Source: Actinernus sp. WN-2022
Lineage: Eukaryota; Cnidaria; Anthozoa; Actiniaria; Actinernidae
Length of the DNA: 64,000 nucleotides
NCBI GenBank assembly: GCA_030867875.1
Contig: JAOWCC010000577.1
Location: 3,612,660 to 3,676,659, forward strand
Direction of reading: 5' to 3'
Shown here piece by piece: positions 1 to 12,284 of this stretch. Every line of letters starts with the position of its first letter. Position 1 is the first letter of the stretch. Both the position numbers and the translations under genes were made by a program. The notes beneath the pieces are model-generated. The model had not been told where the DNA came from. It ran no database searches and worked only from the letters and a program-made list of their open reading frames with translations.

Positions 1-125
1 AGATTTACTATTTGCTTGCGAGGGTTAAAGTTGCCAAAAACAGCAATTTGGGTTGCCTGTGGAAGTCAGGGCCGTGAAAAAGAAGACTGAAGCCAAATAT
101 TGGCTGTGACGTCATGTGAGTACAT

Positions 126-539
126 GTGAAAGACTATCATATCACTCTGTTGTTGTATTCGGAAAGCGAAAGTACAAATCTTTTTGAAGTAATTATACCT
201 TATCGTTGTGTTGTTGGTGGTTGTACAAATTTTCCTGACCCAGAGAAAGGCATTGGACTCCACAAGATCCCTTTCGCGGACGATCGAAGACAAGAAGCCA
301 TGGCCAAGAAAATGAGAAATAGCGAGTCTAAAGCGTGCCAAGTCACTCACTCACTGGGAATGGGATGTTTGGACTATTTTAAGCCAGATGACTTTATAAG
401 GAAGTTTACTGTTATCGAGGGTCAAAAGAAGGCTTATTTATCCCGTCTTAAGTCTGATGATATCGGGATTGTTGCCTTCTGTCTGTTCATAGCAAACTGC
501 TAGAGCCAGAGAAACCATCGTCAAGGACGCGCCACAAGG
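126..539 (+). pseudogene. THAP zinc-finger-like exon, degenerate
   Basis: An open frame of 125 codons runs to a stop at 501-503. After about 25 unlikely N-terminal residues it reads like the start of a THAP domain: YRCVVGGCTNFP, then LHKIPF, then a CLDYFKPDDF stretch where THAP proteins normally have CxxHF followed by an acidic DF. The zinc-ligand histidine is therefore tyrosine, and the conserved tryptophan is missing. THAP domains are C2CH zinc fingers that bind DNA in P-element, Harbinger and ISL2EU transposases and in host regulators. A good splice-donor context (AAG|GTGAG) lies at 540 in a different frame, so a frameshift near 480 is likely. A Ser/Thr/Glu-rich open frame at about 670-825 could be a later exon, but its phase does not match. 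I read this as a decayed exon; a recent host gene with sequence errors is the alternative. Confidence 0.45.
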
Positions 540-540
540 T

Positions 541-1598
541 GAGAAATAACGCGGCACATGTATATATTGTGTTCGTTTTTGCTTTCCTTCCACCCAGCTT
601 CCACTGATTTGTAACTTGCCATTGATTTCATCAAAAGCTTACTCTGTCTTTTTAGGTTTTGAGAGATCTTGACATCAAGGGATACTTTGGAACCGAAGCC
701 TTCCACTTCAACAACTTCCACTTCAAGTGAATCGGGATTTGAAGTGGAAGAGGGGATGGAAGAGGGGCAATCTCAGTTTCAGACAAAGGAACAACAACTT
801 AGTCTTTCTCCTACTGAAGAGTAAATTAATTATTTGGTATTCTTTTGTATAGACTATGTTGAACAAATTTACCAGCCTTTCCTTGGGGCTCGAAAAAGAT
901 CAATTTTCTGGTGCGATCCAAGAACTGGAGCAAATGACCCCGGCCCAGCAGCAATGCACAGTATGCTGACTAAACAGCCATACAAAAAAAGAGTGGATCA
1001 CATACTCATTAAATATTGTTAATTGACATTTTTGTCTACTTTTAGTAAGAATTCACACCATGGGGCATTGTTTTGTCCTCATTATCAAGACAATATTTAA
1101 ATTTGACATTGCTATGCATGGCAGCTTGAACTATTAAAGCAATTTTTTAAACTTGACAAACTTCAAAATATCATTACTAATTAGTTGTAAAACTGTGTTT
1201 TAATATTATTGTGGAAATTATGGCACTAATGGATCTGTTATGATGAAATTGAAGTAGTTTGTAGCAGAGAGGTTTCAATAAGGGCCTGTTTACAAAGTGG
1301 GTGGGTTAACCCAATGCGAAAATTACTTGGATTATAGCAAACCAAATGGTGGGCAAGAGAAGAGTTTTGGTGGCTCAATTCTTCTTTCTGTGACACCAGT
1401 GATTACTGCTTTTCAGTGTCATGGACTGCTGTTAATGTTACCTACATGTGTACTAATTTGTAGATGCCAGCAAGTTGTCCCAAGCAAACCTTTTACAATG
1501 GCAAACCCTAACCCTAGCATAGTTAAGTCATCCCATCTGATTGTAAACACATTGCCATAAGAAGAAATGTGGCAGCTGTCTACCACAATAGACCCAGT
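541..1598. other. No recognisable feature apart from a possible second THAP exon
   Basis: AT-rich DNA. A low-complexity open stretch rich in Ser, Thr and Glu ends at a TAA near 825 and may belong to the THAP-like exon upstream. I see nothing else supportable. Confidence 0.4.
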
Positions 1599-1733
1599 CA
1601 GCTTGCCTCTTTGTTGCCTCAGTTCAGATCACCTGACTGTACCCTCATAAATTGATAGAAATTGAAAACAATGAACTGAAACCTCTTGAGAGCTGTCACA
1701 TGATCTGAAATGGGGCAACAAAGAGGCAAGCTG
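1599..1733. repeat. Small inverted-repeat element (MITE), family 1
   Basis: CAGCTTGCCTCTTTGTTGCC at the left end is repeated in reverse complement at the right end, and the match continues imperfectly inward (TTCAGATCA...). A second member with nearly the same terminal sequence (CTGTTT in place of CTCTTT) lies at 34933-35121. No clean target duplication was seen. Two copies with shared ends support a dispersed non-autonomous DNA element. Confidence 0.65.
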
Positions 1734-2472
1734 CTAGTATTTATGCAAATAAACAAGGAAAACACAAGGTGTACAGCTGGTTACATGTACCTGTATGTAT
1801 GACTTTATTATTTTTATATTGACACCAGTCTGTGTTGGGCAAAGTACATGATTGTATGTTACTGTGCAACTTAACTGTAACTGGCACTTTGACAAAAAGA
1901 ACAAATCTCAAAACAAACTGTTCAAACTTAGTCAACTAGCAAATCCTAACATATCCATGCAATTTTCTTCATTTGAAAGACTGAGTAGAAAGTTAGTCCA
2001 CCAAATTTGCCTTTTACCAGATCGAACCATGGGCAAGTTGAAATGCTAGTCTTGTGCTCAACATTGATTGCCTCAAATAACCATAACTTGGCATGCTTTA
2101 ATTTGTTTTCATCATGCAATGTGATTGGTCCTCATTGTCTAAGTGACCCCCTGTTACAGTTATAACCTGAGTAGTTGGAAAATAAAATGGTATGTCTTAA
2201 AATGAAAATTGTCGCATTGCCAGTTATCCATAAACTACTATCTAGAACTCGACGAAGATCATAACATGAAACACGAGTTTAACTGTTTTGACTAAGTTCG
2301 ATATGCCACCTAAAAGTTCCCGGTTGGCATCACACAAATTCCACTACGTGACAAGTAACACAAAGAATGCCCAAATATGGTAAACACACTATAACAACAG
2401 CCTGATAATAAGCTAACCAAACACGTTACAAAAATGGGCAGGTTATAATATATAAGGGAGTGTTCATTATAT

Positions 2473-2660
2473 ATGGCTTTTTTTTTGGGGGGGGGGGGGG
2501 GGAGGGAGGAGGTTGGCATTTCATCTGCTTCTCTTGTTAAAACTTATGACCCCCCTATAAATGAATTTAAAAACTTATTTGAACCCCCTATAAAATTGCT
2601 CAAAACTTTATTGCCCCCCCACCCCCCCCCCCCCCCCTCCTCCAACCCAAATAAAAAATG
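2473..2660. repeat. Inverted repeat with poly-G and poly-C arms
   Basis: A T-run followed by about 17 G at 2480-2505 faces an interrupted C-run and GGTTGG-like complement at 2612-2650. The two halves can pair, with CCCCCTATAAA-type repeats inside. The open frames across it are products of the homopolymers. It is probably a small non-autonomous element; homopolymer lengths are prone to sequencing error. Confidence 0.45.
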
Positions 2661-2661
2661 A

Positions 2662-3526
2662 TGGATGTGCAAGAAAGAATGCAAACTGCATATACATGTA
2701 ATCCATTAAATTGACTATTAATATTTTTAGATTTATGGTATTTTCCATGATACATTATAAGTAGAAATATATACATGTATATACCGGTACATGGATTGTA
2801 TTCTTCTGGTAATCTCTACCTCACATCCTTCCTGGATGGGAACTTGAAATTGTACTGTTAATTTGTGCATCATATGCATTGTTCCGTAGTCTCATAAATT
2901 AAAAAGAGCTTAGCATTGGCATAACTAATCTCCTGGACACCAATGCATTATCTGTCCTTTGGGGATGTGCCTTTGATCATGAGCTTACTGCTCTGCATTT
3001 TACATGACAGATATGTCCAGGAGTAGGTAAAATCATTGATGACCCCCCCTACAAAAGCACTTAAAACTTGGCATCATATGCACATGATGATAGTGGGATA
3101 TTCGTACTCCATCTGAGTAACCATATAGGCGAGCTGCGAAAATTCCCTGTATGAAACACCTCTGAGAAATCTATAAGAAAATGGAAAGTAATTTTGATAT
3201 ACATGTATTAGTACATAAAACTAGGTAATGAAGTGTACATGTATTCAACATATTCAGGACACAGATATAAACCAGGGAAAGTCAAAAGACTTTTAATTTC
3301 ATCATTATTCATGGTTTAAATTTAGTGTGTTTGTGTTCCAAGGAAACCCGAAAAAAACGTGCCTTAATTGGAAATAGAAAGAATCATCGAAAACTGTACA
3401 TAATTTATACCCAACTGCAGAACTGGAACCGAGATAATTTAGCGAATAGGATTTAGTTCGAGTTCCATCGACTTCACTTACGTTTCTTCTGAACCAGTTT
3501 GGCGGTATCTACGCCGGTATTGGGTT
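2662..3526. other. No recognisable gene
   Basis: AT-rich sequence with many tacatgta motifs. No frame, RNA gene or clear inverted repeat was found. Confidence 0.4.
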
Positions 3527-4096
3527 TTATACTTTTAGGGACCACTTCTCCAAACAGACTGGACGAAAGCCAGGATGAAGTGTGATACATTTCTCCATTT
3601 CCTTGCAACACTGGGCCTCGTTAACATTTTGGAGCAGGTCAACCCTGCAGTTCTAACACATACACCTTAGGACAGAAAATTGAAAAGAAACAGTTGAAGA
3701 ATCATTGAGTCCGGAGTTAAATATAGCGAATAGTTGAAGTTACAGGACAGCTGTCGAGTTTGACTTGTTCATAACAAGCAGCGGTGTAAACTCCCGGGTA
3801 AACTGCATACATGTATAAACTACAACAAGACATTACTTACCAATTACTAACAGCAGTTACTCCATCTAGACTATTTTGTAACTGTTGGCGTCGAATTTCT
3901 TCTTGTTCTCTCTCTTGTTCATAGGCTATAACCTATTCAGTATTCTTCATCAGCAAGGGGTTCATCGGCGTACGGTCCGGCGACATGAAGCAGTAGCAAT
4001 TCCCGTCTCCACTTCGATCTCATATCTCGATATAAAGTTATATTCTGAGTCACCAGACATATAGCTGTCTTCTCATTCGGAACCTGAAGTCGTCAT
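3527..4096 (-). pseudogene. P2X7-like cysteine-rich domain gene, degenerate
   Basis: Two putative exons. Exon 1 (4096 to 3841) opens with ATG, encodes an acidic segment (SGDSEYNFISRYEIEVE, later PYADEPLADEEY), and ends at a TTG|GTAAGT donor. It contains two in-frame stops and one frameshift. Exon 2 begins after a GTGTTAG acceptor at 3652 and encodes NCRVDLL...QCCKEMEKC...HPGFRPVCLEKWSLKV before a stop at 3527-3529. The Cys spacing and the HPGF.PVCLE..SL phrase resemble the zinc-binding C-terminal domain of P2X7 receptors, which from memory is abundant in cnidarian genomes as a stand-alone cytoplasmic domain. The reading frame is not intact, so this is a pseudogene or a fragment. Family assignment is from memory of the motif only. 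Confidence 0.5.
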
Positions 4097-4719
4097 TGTT
4101 GAATTTTAGGGCAATATCGAAGATTCTGTACCGCGACTTATAAGATACAGTGTGCCTTCACAGGAAAACAGAGAGACACGACCAAACCGGAAGTGAACTG
4201 TTTAACTCTGATGTCGTCACACTCGTTTGTAGGACCCAGGCCCTCAAAACCACGGACATGATATCTTGACATGGGACTTTGAAAGCGTGTAAAAAATCGC
4301 GGTTTTGCACAAAATCATTTTTTTCTGTTTCATTGTTTCAGAAATAGCATCAAGATATCGTTAAAATAAAAACAAATTTGGGCTCATATCCATTGTTACG
4401 ATGGTCAGTAAGCATGCAGTTTTCTCCCGTTTGTGCGGGCTCAGTTTTTTTCAGTGGAATTACCCAACAGGCTAATTTTAGAAACAAGATGGCGGCCAAG
4501 AGAGAACTCAAGGGGCGAGAGCAGTTGGATTTATAGGCACAAATGAAAGACTTAACGTGGTGAAACATGTTGGAAATACAAGTATAATTGTAATAAAATT
4601 ATCGATGGAGTAGTGGTAGATAAAATTGGTGACTAAAGCGAAAGGGAAGATCGAATATGGGATCATGTTTACGGCGACCTGAACTCACTGTTTGGCTGCA
4701 CGAAGATAACTGGCTGGCA

Positions 4720-4753
4720 CCTAACCCTAACCCCTAAACCCTAACCTAACCTA
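4720..4753. repeat. Interstitial telomere-like repeat
   Basis: Five to six imperfect units of CCTAACCC/CCTAACCT, followed by a poly-A run. Metazoan telomeres use TTAGGG; this short degenerate block inside non-terminal DNA is interstitial. Similar bits lie at 35858-35890 and inside the tandem unit at 43081-44502. Confidence 0.6.
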
Positions 4754-5474
4754 AAAAAAAAAAAAACGAGGGATCTTTAACTGATTATTACTTAAGGGAG
4801 CTCTGAAATTGCCTTAAGAACAAGCTTAGATACTCGAAAGTGGCAGGGCTTGTAATTCCGATATTACATATTTTTGTATAAAGTGTAGGTTTGTGAGACA
4901 TGAGCTGCTAGTGATTTAGCTTACTATTTAATACAAGAAAGAAACTTGTTTCACATGAATGTTTTTTTCACGTGCAGCGTAGGTATCATTCGGTACAACA
5001 TTATATGCATTTTGAGCAGCTAGTGTTTACCATTCACGACCAATCAGTCAGACAATAAGCAAGTACATCAGTAATTTAATATTTAATTTACAGACTGCAA
5101 CATGATATTACACTGTGTGGTATAAATATGCCATTTTTACATGTAGAAATGCAATGTAAATAAATATAGATAAATTATACAAATACTTGTCAATATGATC
5201 AAAAATATTTCTTAGATATACACTGGCTGATACATTACCCTCATAATAAATCAGACATTTCCAAATACTTCATCAATAATATCAGTTGTGTAGAAATTGT
5301 AACAGAAATATCACTTTAATAGCATTCAGCTACAGTCACAAGAGAGATAATAGTATTTCTGTACTGTGAAGGCAGATGAGATTTATGTGACATGTTTTCA
5401 GAGGCAGTACTGCACTACCTGATTATATAAGTTGTACCTGTAAGCTAACTATCACATCTTACTCAGTGTCTGTG

Positions 5475-5795
5475 AATCAATCAATCTTCTATTTGTTATT
5501 ATAAGCAGGCTGATTATTGCAGCTTACACAGCCCCAGGTTTACAGCTGATGTGGGTCTGATTTTACTGACTCCTCTCACACTCCTCACTACATTTTAAAT
5601 CTGTTTTGGACACACAAGACTTGACTACCAGTTGATTTTTATGGAGGGAGGAAAACTGGATATTTTTACCCAGAGAAAAACCCTCTAATGCAGGAATCAA
5701 CAACAAACCTAACTCACATACAGTGCCCGACCCAGGAATCGAACCCAGGACCGCAGTGGTGAGAGGCGAGTGTTTTACCACTGCTACAACCTGCA
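5475..5795 (-). mobile_element. tRNA-derived SINE
   Basis: Read on the minus strand from 5795, the head resembles a tRNA gene with both internal RNA polymerase III promoter boxes: box A near GTAGCAGTGGTAAAACAC and box B GGTTCGATTCC. The body contains GAGGGTTTTTCTCTGGG and a pyrimidine-rich stretch, a layout common in invertebrate SINEs. It ends in a short tail of GATT repeats (AATCAATCAATC on the plus strand, 5475-5486). The cloverleaf is not complete, so this is not a working tRNA gene. SINEs are mobilised by partner LINEs. Confidence 0.7.
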
Positions 5796-6729
5796 TGCAT
5801 GGCTCTGTTGGTGAGCCAAGGGTTAAGTCTAGCTTATATAATCTACAACATAATGCTTGGATTCCTTGGCTTTAATTTTCATGACCTACTGGCCGTGTAC
5901 TTCTGAAATAACAAGTACATATGGTAGCTAGGGTATAAGAAAGCCAACAGTACACAAAGTCATTATAAAACCAGCTGCTGAGAAGAAAAAAGTGCTAGTT
6001 ATATAGATTAAAGTGAGTATTGTCTTACATTCGCTTAATTATTATCCACAATAAATTATCAAAAAGTGTACATGTATATATACTAGCTAGCGCTGACTCT
6101 CCATAATTAAGATACATACATAACTTTCAACTGCTATTATAGCCTGTATATATCAGATTCACCATCTACGAATTGCATCAATCCCATGAAATCCCATGAC
6201 CAAGCGATAGGAATATATATCTTGCAAGTATAATACAACAATTAATATCCTAGCTAGCTAGCTGTCCCCCCTTTTGTGCTAAAATGAATATTGTATCTAT
6301 TCTCACAGTCTATTACGAAGCTTCAGAGCTCAGTTAACTTATATTAAAGACTAAATGGTCCCTAATATTATATATCCTGTTTATCAGTTTCTGTTTCTTA
6401 CTCCCCTAGCTACTAATCGATAAGCTCCTCTCTGTATCTATAGCTTCTCTAGTCGTTCTTTTAGAAAAATCGCCACTTAAGTGCCACTCCATGCCTCAAA
6501 AACTGGTCTGCCTTCCTATTGGAAATAATTATCAATTTGCCGGGAGAACGATCATCTTTGCTGTATTTTCTACTCTTTGAGCAAATTAAAGCTTTTTGTT
6601 CCTACAAGAAAGCAAAACGACTTGATAAGCATCTGCATGACTCCAAAATGGCGGACAGTGAAAGTGGGTTTCAAAATGGTAGTTTAAACTCACTCTACTT
6701 ACCTGATTACGCCCTCGCCATCACGAGCT

Positions 6730-7089
6730 CCTAAGGAGAGGAATCGCTCACTTAATTTATTCATGAAATGACAATATAAACTAACTAAAATCCTACCCTG
6801 GAAAATTAAAAAACCTAACCGGTCAGTAAACAAGATCTTACCCACCTAGAGCTAGGGTTCTCAAGAAAAACTTCTCAAGAAAATGGTGCGGTAAAAAAAA
6901 ACTCAGGGATTTTCTGGAACTCGAACCCCGCTTCCGCCTACTCGTAAGGCAAACGTCGCAACCACTACACTAAACAATCATCGTCGCTCAATTGCTGTCA
7001 AATTTGTACATTTTAAAACCACTGCTAATTTATGTTAGTTTATATGGTCATTTTATGAATTAATTAAGTGAGCGATTCCTCTCCTTAGG
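6730..7089. mobile_element. MITE with about 60-bp terminal inverted repeats
   Basis: The left end CCTAAGGAGAGGAATCGCTC, extending to about 6790, is matched in reverse complement at 7030-7089 with only a few differences. No target duplication was obvious. The interior holds a tRNA-like SINE head. A short open frame that starts at an ATGGCGGAC context (6647) stops just inside the left repeat. Confidence 0.75.
6905..6985 (-). other. tRNA-like (SINE head) sequence inside the MITE
   Basis: On the minus strand the sequence contains TTTAGTGTAGTGGTTGCGAC (box A-like) and GGGGTTCGAGTTCC (box B), with spacing like tRNA-Val. The acceptor stem does not close. It is most likely a SINE head nested in, or carried by, the inverted-repeat element. 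Confidence 0.55.
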
Positions 7090-7725
7090 AACTCTACTCG
7101 CCATCGGCTCTGTTCGAAGCCATGCATGATGTCTTTCTTCAATCCGAGTTTACGATGCTGGTGGTTTCTGGGATATGTTTCACAATAGAAGCAAAAGTTT
7201 GCCCAAATGGGGGTCCAGAGGGGCTTTTTGCACTCCTGCGTCCGATATAAGCAAAAGAAACCCCATGTTGTAAACTCAACATTGAAATATTATTATGTCA
7301 TTGCTAAAATAGGGGTTTCCTTCTAAAAATCTATTACACTGTTCAAGTTTAAACCACCCCTATTAGCTAAAAAGTGCCCTAATAAGAACAATTCTAACAT
7401 ACTCAAAGTTCTTCTAACTCCCCTCTCCTACCGTTTGTTACACAGAAGAATGCCTATAATTTATTCAATCCGTAATTTACATGTATACGACACGAGCAAT
7501 TCGAGCGCCAATCTAATCAAAATTTCAAGCCTGTAACGCGGGCTCATTTTGTGAAGTAATTTATGCGTGCGCTAATATTTCATTCTTTCGCGCGAATATT
7601 TGCGTGGTCAATATTCGCCGGTCCTGCCGGCCGGTTTGTAGTTATATATCGAGTTTTTCTTTACGAAATCAATGTGCGATCTGTCGAACTTTAAGTAGCT
7701 CTAGGTTCATACATTTAACGTTTCC

Positions 7726-10513
7726 TATGGAGGGGGATTCTGGACAAAAATAGCATTAGATCGTACTGTAGTGGTGTATTCCATCGAGCCGCCATACCAC
7801 TATCTCAAACCGTAGTCCATTATATCGAACCGTCATGCTATTATATCAAACCGTAGTCCCATTATATCAAACCGTCATGCCATTATTTCAAACCGTCATG
7901 CATATGTCAAATCGTAGTTCATTATATCAAACCGTAGTTAACCATTATATCCAATCGTAGTTCATTATATCAAATCGTCATGCCATTATATCAAACCGTC
8001 ATTCCATTATATCAAACCGTCATGCCATTATATCAAACCGTCATGCCATTATATCAAACCGTCATGCCATTATATCAAATCGTCATGCCATTATATCAAA
8101 CCGTCATGCCATTATATCAAACCGTCATGCCATTATATCAAACCGTCATGCCATTATGTCAAATCGTAGTCCATTATGTAAAACCGTAGGCACAGGCAAC
8201 CCAAGCTCAAAGTTTGAAATTATTTGACAGTTGAAGTACGAAGGTTCAAACATCCAGAATATCTGGTATTTTATCGCACTAAATGGCAAATGAATAACAC
8301 AATAAACTTGCTTTGATGAAGATGTTGTTGTTGTGTCTTGAATTTGGGGGTTTGGGGGCCGATTTAACGAGTTTCTAGGAAACCTGGATTCACTCTACCT
8401 ATAAAAGAGACAAAAGGCCGGCAAGTGGATCGCGATGGCGTCAAGGGCACCCAACGAAGTTTTCGGTTAAAAAGCTGTTCGGGAGAGTAAGTTAGCCTAA
8501 AACTTTCGGATTTGAAAAAAAATGTCCTAGGAAATTGTTTTCTGAAATACTGCCGGGCTAGAAAATTTGTTTTCAATTCACAGAAAATTATAGAAGAAAA
8601 GGGACACTAACAGGTTTCCCCTAAAATATTCGTACGTATTCGTCTGATCAATAGAGTCAGAACGATCCGGCAAAAATCATTGGTTAGAATGAAAAAAAAA
8701 ACATTATCACAAATCATTTAGTGCGGAAGCGGCCACCTAAAGTTTTCGAGAACACGTTTTCATTCCCTAAGAAATTCTGACATCTAAAAACCGAAAGAAT
8801 AAACCTTTAGCAAATGGAGATCACCGAAAAGAATTGCCTAAAGGAAAAAAAAGAACCCCTAAAAAATTCATCCCCCCACAAAACATTGCAACATGAAGTT
8901 ATTTGGGCTAGAAAATTCTTGTTTATGTTCTACTAACAAATTCGTAGGCCGGGAATATTTTGCCATAGAATTTTCGGTTGACGCGATTTCCACCTAGAAA
9001 ATCCGAACAGCTAATAGCTTTCTAGAATACGTCAAAAGACATAGTAGGCGCCTTAAAATGGCTAGATGAGCTGCATACTACTGGTTTCAAACGAATTTCA
9101 AAAAGTACTTGTTGGGTGCCCTTGATGGCGTGTCACATACCTGTCATCTCCACGGCAAAAATGACCCTTAAATCCATGCACTCAATCAACGTGATACTTC
9201 TCGATCCCGTAGACAGATCTCCTTGCTACGTATCCTCCAAGTTTCATGACCAAACATTCAACGAGTACCGAGAAATGATTTTCGTCACCTCGCATTTCGC
9301 CATCCTAAACACCTCTTGACAGTTTAATGAGACACCGGAAGTCCAACTAGCCTGAATTCCATCCGTCTCCTCTGGTTCGTTCCTCCGTCTCCTCTGGTTC
9401 GTCTCCTCTGGTTCGTTCTCCTCTGGTTCGTTCGAGGAGACGGCTGAAATTCAGGCTAAAGTCCAACCGAAATGATACCTCGTTTTGGAGTTGAAAATCA
9501 CAGCATCAGATGGGAGAGTACCTTTGACGGGAAAGTATTCTCCGCGGTCATGTAAACAAATCGGCGTTTAGCCGGCTTTGTTAAAGTTGTCAAGATCAAG
9601 CCGGCGTTGTTGTTTTTGCGTATTATTCAAGAGGTTCCAGTATGTTAGTACAGCAACTACAGAGAACATTTTGAAATGTAAGTGGGATTTGTTTGTTTAA
9701 AACTAAGAATACGGACAGGAAAAGCTATCTCACTTCAGACTACGAGTCGGCAGGAAGATTTGTCAGTCTTCTAGTTTCCTAGAAACTCGTTCCGGTTAAA
9801 TTGGCCCCCAAACCCCCAAATTCAAGACACATTATCTTCATCAAAGCAAGTTTATTGTGTTATTCATTTGCCATTTAGTGCGATAACATACCAGATATTC
9901 TGGATGTTTGAACCTTCGTACTTCAACTGTCAAATAATTTCAAACTTTAAGCTTGGGCTGCCTGTGCCTACGGTTTTACATAATGGACTACGGTTTTACA
10001 TAATGGCCTACGATTTGACATAATGGCATGACGGTTTGATATAATGGCATGACGGTTGGATATAATGGCATGACGGTTTGATATAATGGCATGACGGTTT
10101 GACATAATGGCATGACGGTTTGATATAATGGCATGACGGTTGGATATAATGGCATGACGGTTTGATATAATGGCATGACGGTTTGATATAATGGCATGAC
10201 GGTTTGACATAATGGCATGACGGTTTGATATAATGGCATGACGATTTGACATAATGGCATGACGGTTTGATATAATGGCATGACGGTTTGATATAATGGC
10301 ATGACGATTTGATATAATGAACTACGATTCGATATAATGGTACTACGGTTTGATATAATGAACTACGATTTGACATAATGCATGACGGTTTGAAATAATG
10401 GCATGACGGTTCGATATAATGGACTACGGTTGGAGATAGTGGTATGGCGGCTCGATGGAATACACCACTACAGTACGATCTAATGCTATTTTTGTCCAGA
10501 ATCCCCCTCCATA
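7726..10513. mobile_element. Foldback element with inverted minisatellite arms
   Basis: The outermost bases TATGGAGGGGGATTCTGGAC are repeated inverted at 10494-10513. The flanks carry a 6-bp direct repeat GTTTCC (7720-7725 and 10514-10519). Arms of about 650-730 bp (to about 8383 and from about 9778) are highly similar. Each arm holds a tandem array of a 21-bp unit (GCCATTATATCAAACCGTCAT) at 7790-8186 and 9970-10440, and the long MPLYQTV-type open frames there are artefacts of the 21-bp period. The central 1.4 kb has no recognisable gene, so the element is non-autonomous. A 111-bp element is nested in the centre. Confidence 0.85.
9348..9458. mobile_element. MITE with 9-bp target duplication
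   Basis: Ends TAGCCTGAATT...AATTCAGGCTA are inverted and flanked by perfect 9-bp direct repeats AAGTCCAAC (9339-9347 and 9459-9467). The interior has four imperfect copies of CTCCTCTGGTTCGTT. A 9-bp duplication is characteristic of Mutator-like elements. It sits inside the foldback element at 7726-10513 and so is younger. Confidence 0.85.
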
Positions 10514-10519
10514 GTTTCC

Positions 10520-12146
10520 TGTCGAGCAGCTTTACTTGAAAAAGGAGCCCCTTGGCGATGTTTATTTGTTTCGAACGCTCGGAAATAATCTTAGACTTCA
10601 GTCATTTTGTCGATTATCGGTCAGTAAAACGCAAATTGTAGGACTTAGGTAACCGAATTTTGGTGCAAGGAGAAGTGTACGGAAAGAGATGGCTACGGAA
10701 CGCAGGTTGAGGAGATGGATCATCTTGCAATTGGTACCAGTATGTCGGCAGCAGTTGAAGTGGTCGTCATTTATACCTCCAGAAAAAGTGATGATTTTTA
10801 GTCTTCTTGATGTCATTTCTAGATCTGGTACAGTGGTTGTTATAAAACACGCACAGCATTATATATCTTGATTGTGTTGGGAAAGAAATGGTAAATATTC
10901 TTATGTAGTTATGATATTAAATCATGTTTAATATCCATTTCTTACCCTAACTCTTCATATTTTGTCTAAAGATATTCTTGGAGAAACATATCACAAACTG
11001 TTACACAAAAGCAATGAAAGGTTTGGAGTAGTTGTGTTTTTGGAAAAGAGAAATGATTTTATGAAAGCCTCAAAAATATTTTATTCAAAAGGTTCCATGA
11101 AAATTAATTGTAACTGATATTAAAGAAGTTATTTCAAAGAGAGATGTAGCTATAAAATTTAACTAACTTTGAAAGAACTTCAGTTTAAATGACAAGGGTG
11201 CTTCCACTGATATATCCCAAATAACAGCCATCAACATTTGAGTTTACTAATTTGTGGTGACAAAGGCATTTAAATCAACAAAACTTATCCTACAGTTTAA
11301 TAATACAAAGAAACATCAGCCTCTAAATAGAGCTATAAACTACTGGGAACTTTTGAAGGACTTCTTGTCCTATAATTAAACTTCCATGCCCCACTCCCTT
11401 GCCAGCAACTGCTAATTTCAGCAAAATTAGTACAAGAAAACCCTCAAGACCTGTAGAAATAAAACCAAAAACTACCTTAAATGCTCTAGATTCAAACAAT
11501 AAAATTCAAAGACTTTTGTGCAAGTATTGCAAACAGATCTTGAGACCAACAAACACAATCTGAATCAACTGAATATTTTTGTTGTCAGCAAACGCTGTTT
11601 TAGTGGAGACTATAGCTCACTTGGCCATTTTAATATCATCAAGCTATCAGATGTGCCTTAAGGTATACCTCATGCTCCTGAACAAAAGCTTGAAACTCTA
11701 ATGGCAAGAACAAATGAAGAGAGTAGTTGCAAGAATCCAGCTCTATTCCACCTCTTTTTCTTGTTGGAGATAAATGAGATGCAGACTTTGATTAGCCACT
11801 ATAGCTGTTTCAAGGCTTATTAAACTTATTTAATAAGTGATTTTTAATCCTGTTCACATGGTCACATAGCTCTAATGGCCTAAGTCTAAATAACTGAATG
11901 CAGTTGGTGTATATATGCCACCATTCAAGAAAAAGAAGCTCAGATGTCACTATATACTGCTCAGTTGCAGTAGCTTCACAGCAATCCCAGTGCCAAATCT
12001 GAAGAAAACAGAGGAATTGTTCCAAATATAGCAACTTAAGTCATATTTTTAAGTGCAAACAAGCCAATGCTTCCTTTAAAAAAATGTTTATTGCTTAAAG
12101 AGTAGCAAAATTTAAAAATACATACAAAGACTGTACTAAATGTTAA
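10520..12146. other. No recognisable gene
   Basis: AT-rich DNA with overlapping short open frames on both strands near 10600-10870 that resemble no family I know. No RNA gene was seen. Confidence 0.4.
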
Positions 12147-12284
12147 AGTGATTTTCATAAACCTGTGAAACAATTATTGCTTGTTAACATCTAAAGTCAA
12201 ATATACACAAAAGAAAACAATAGAATTAGCATTTAATAGCACTAAATATTCTAGTATCTGTTTCACAGGTTTATGAAAATCACT
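12147..12284. repeat. Short MITE with 25-bp terminal inverted repeats
   Basis: AGTGATTTTCATAAACCTGT at the left faces its exact reverse complement at the right. The intervening sequence is AT-rich with no coding potential, and no clear target duplication was found. Confidence 0.7.

Noticed and set aside
4720..4753. Chromosome end
   Set aside because: Too short and degenerate, and flanked by ordinary sequence on both sides.
5720..5795. Functional tRNA gene (also 6905-6985 and 18666-18738)
   Set aside because: Promoter boxes are present but the acceptor stem does not close, and two of the sequences lie in SINE or inverted-repeat contexts.
7980..8189. Open frames of repeated MPLYQTV
   Set aside because: The 21-bp satellite has a period divisible by three, so several frames on both strands stay open by arithmetic; the same applies at 9968-10376.
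7780..8190. CRISPR-like array of regular repeats
   Set aside because: Units are contiguous without unique spacers, are mirrored in inverted arms, and the DNA is eukaryotic.
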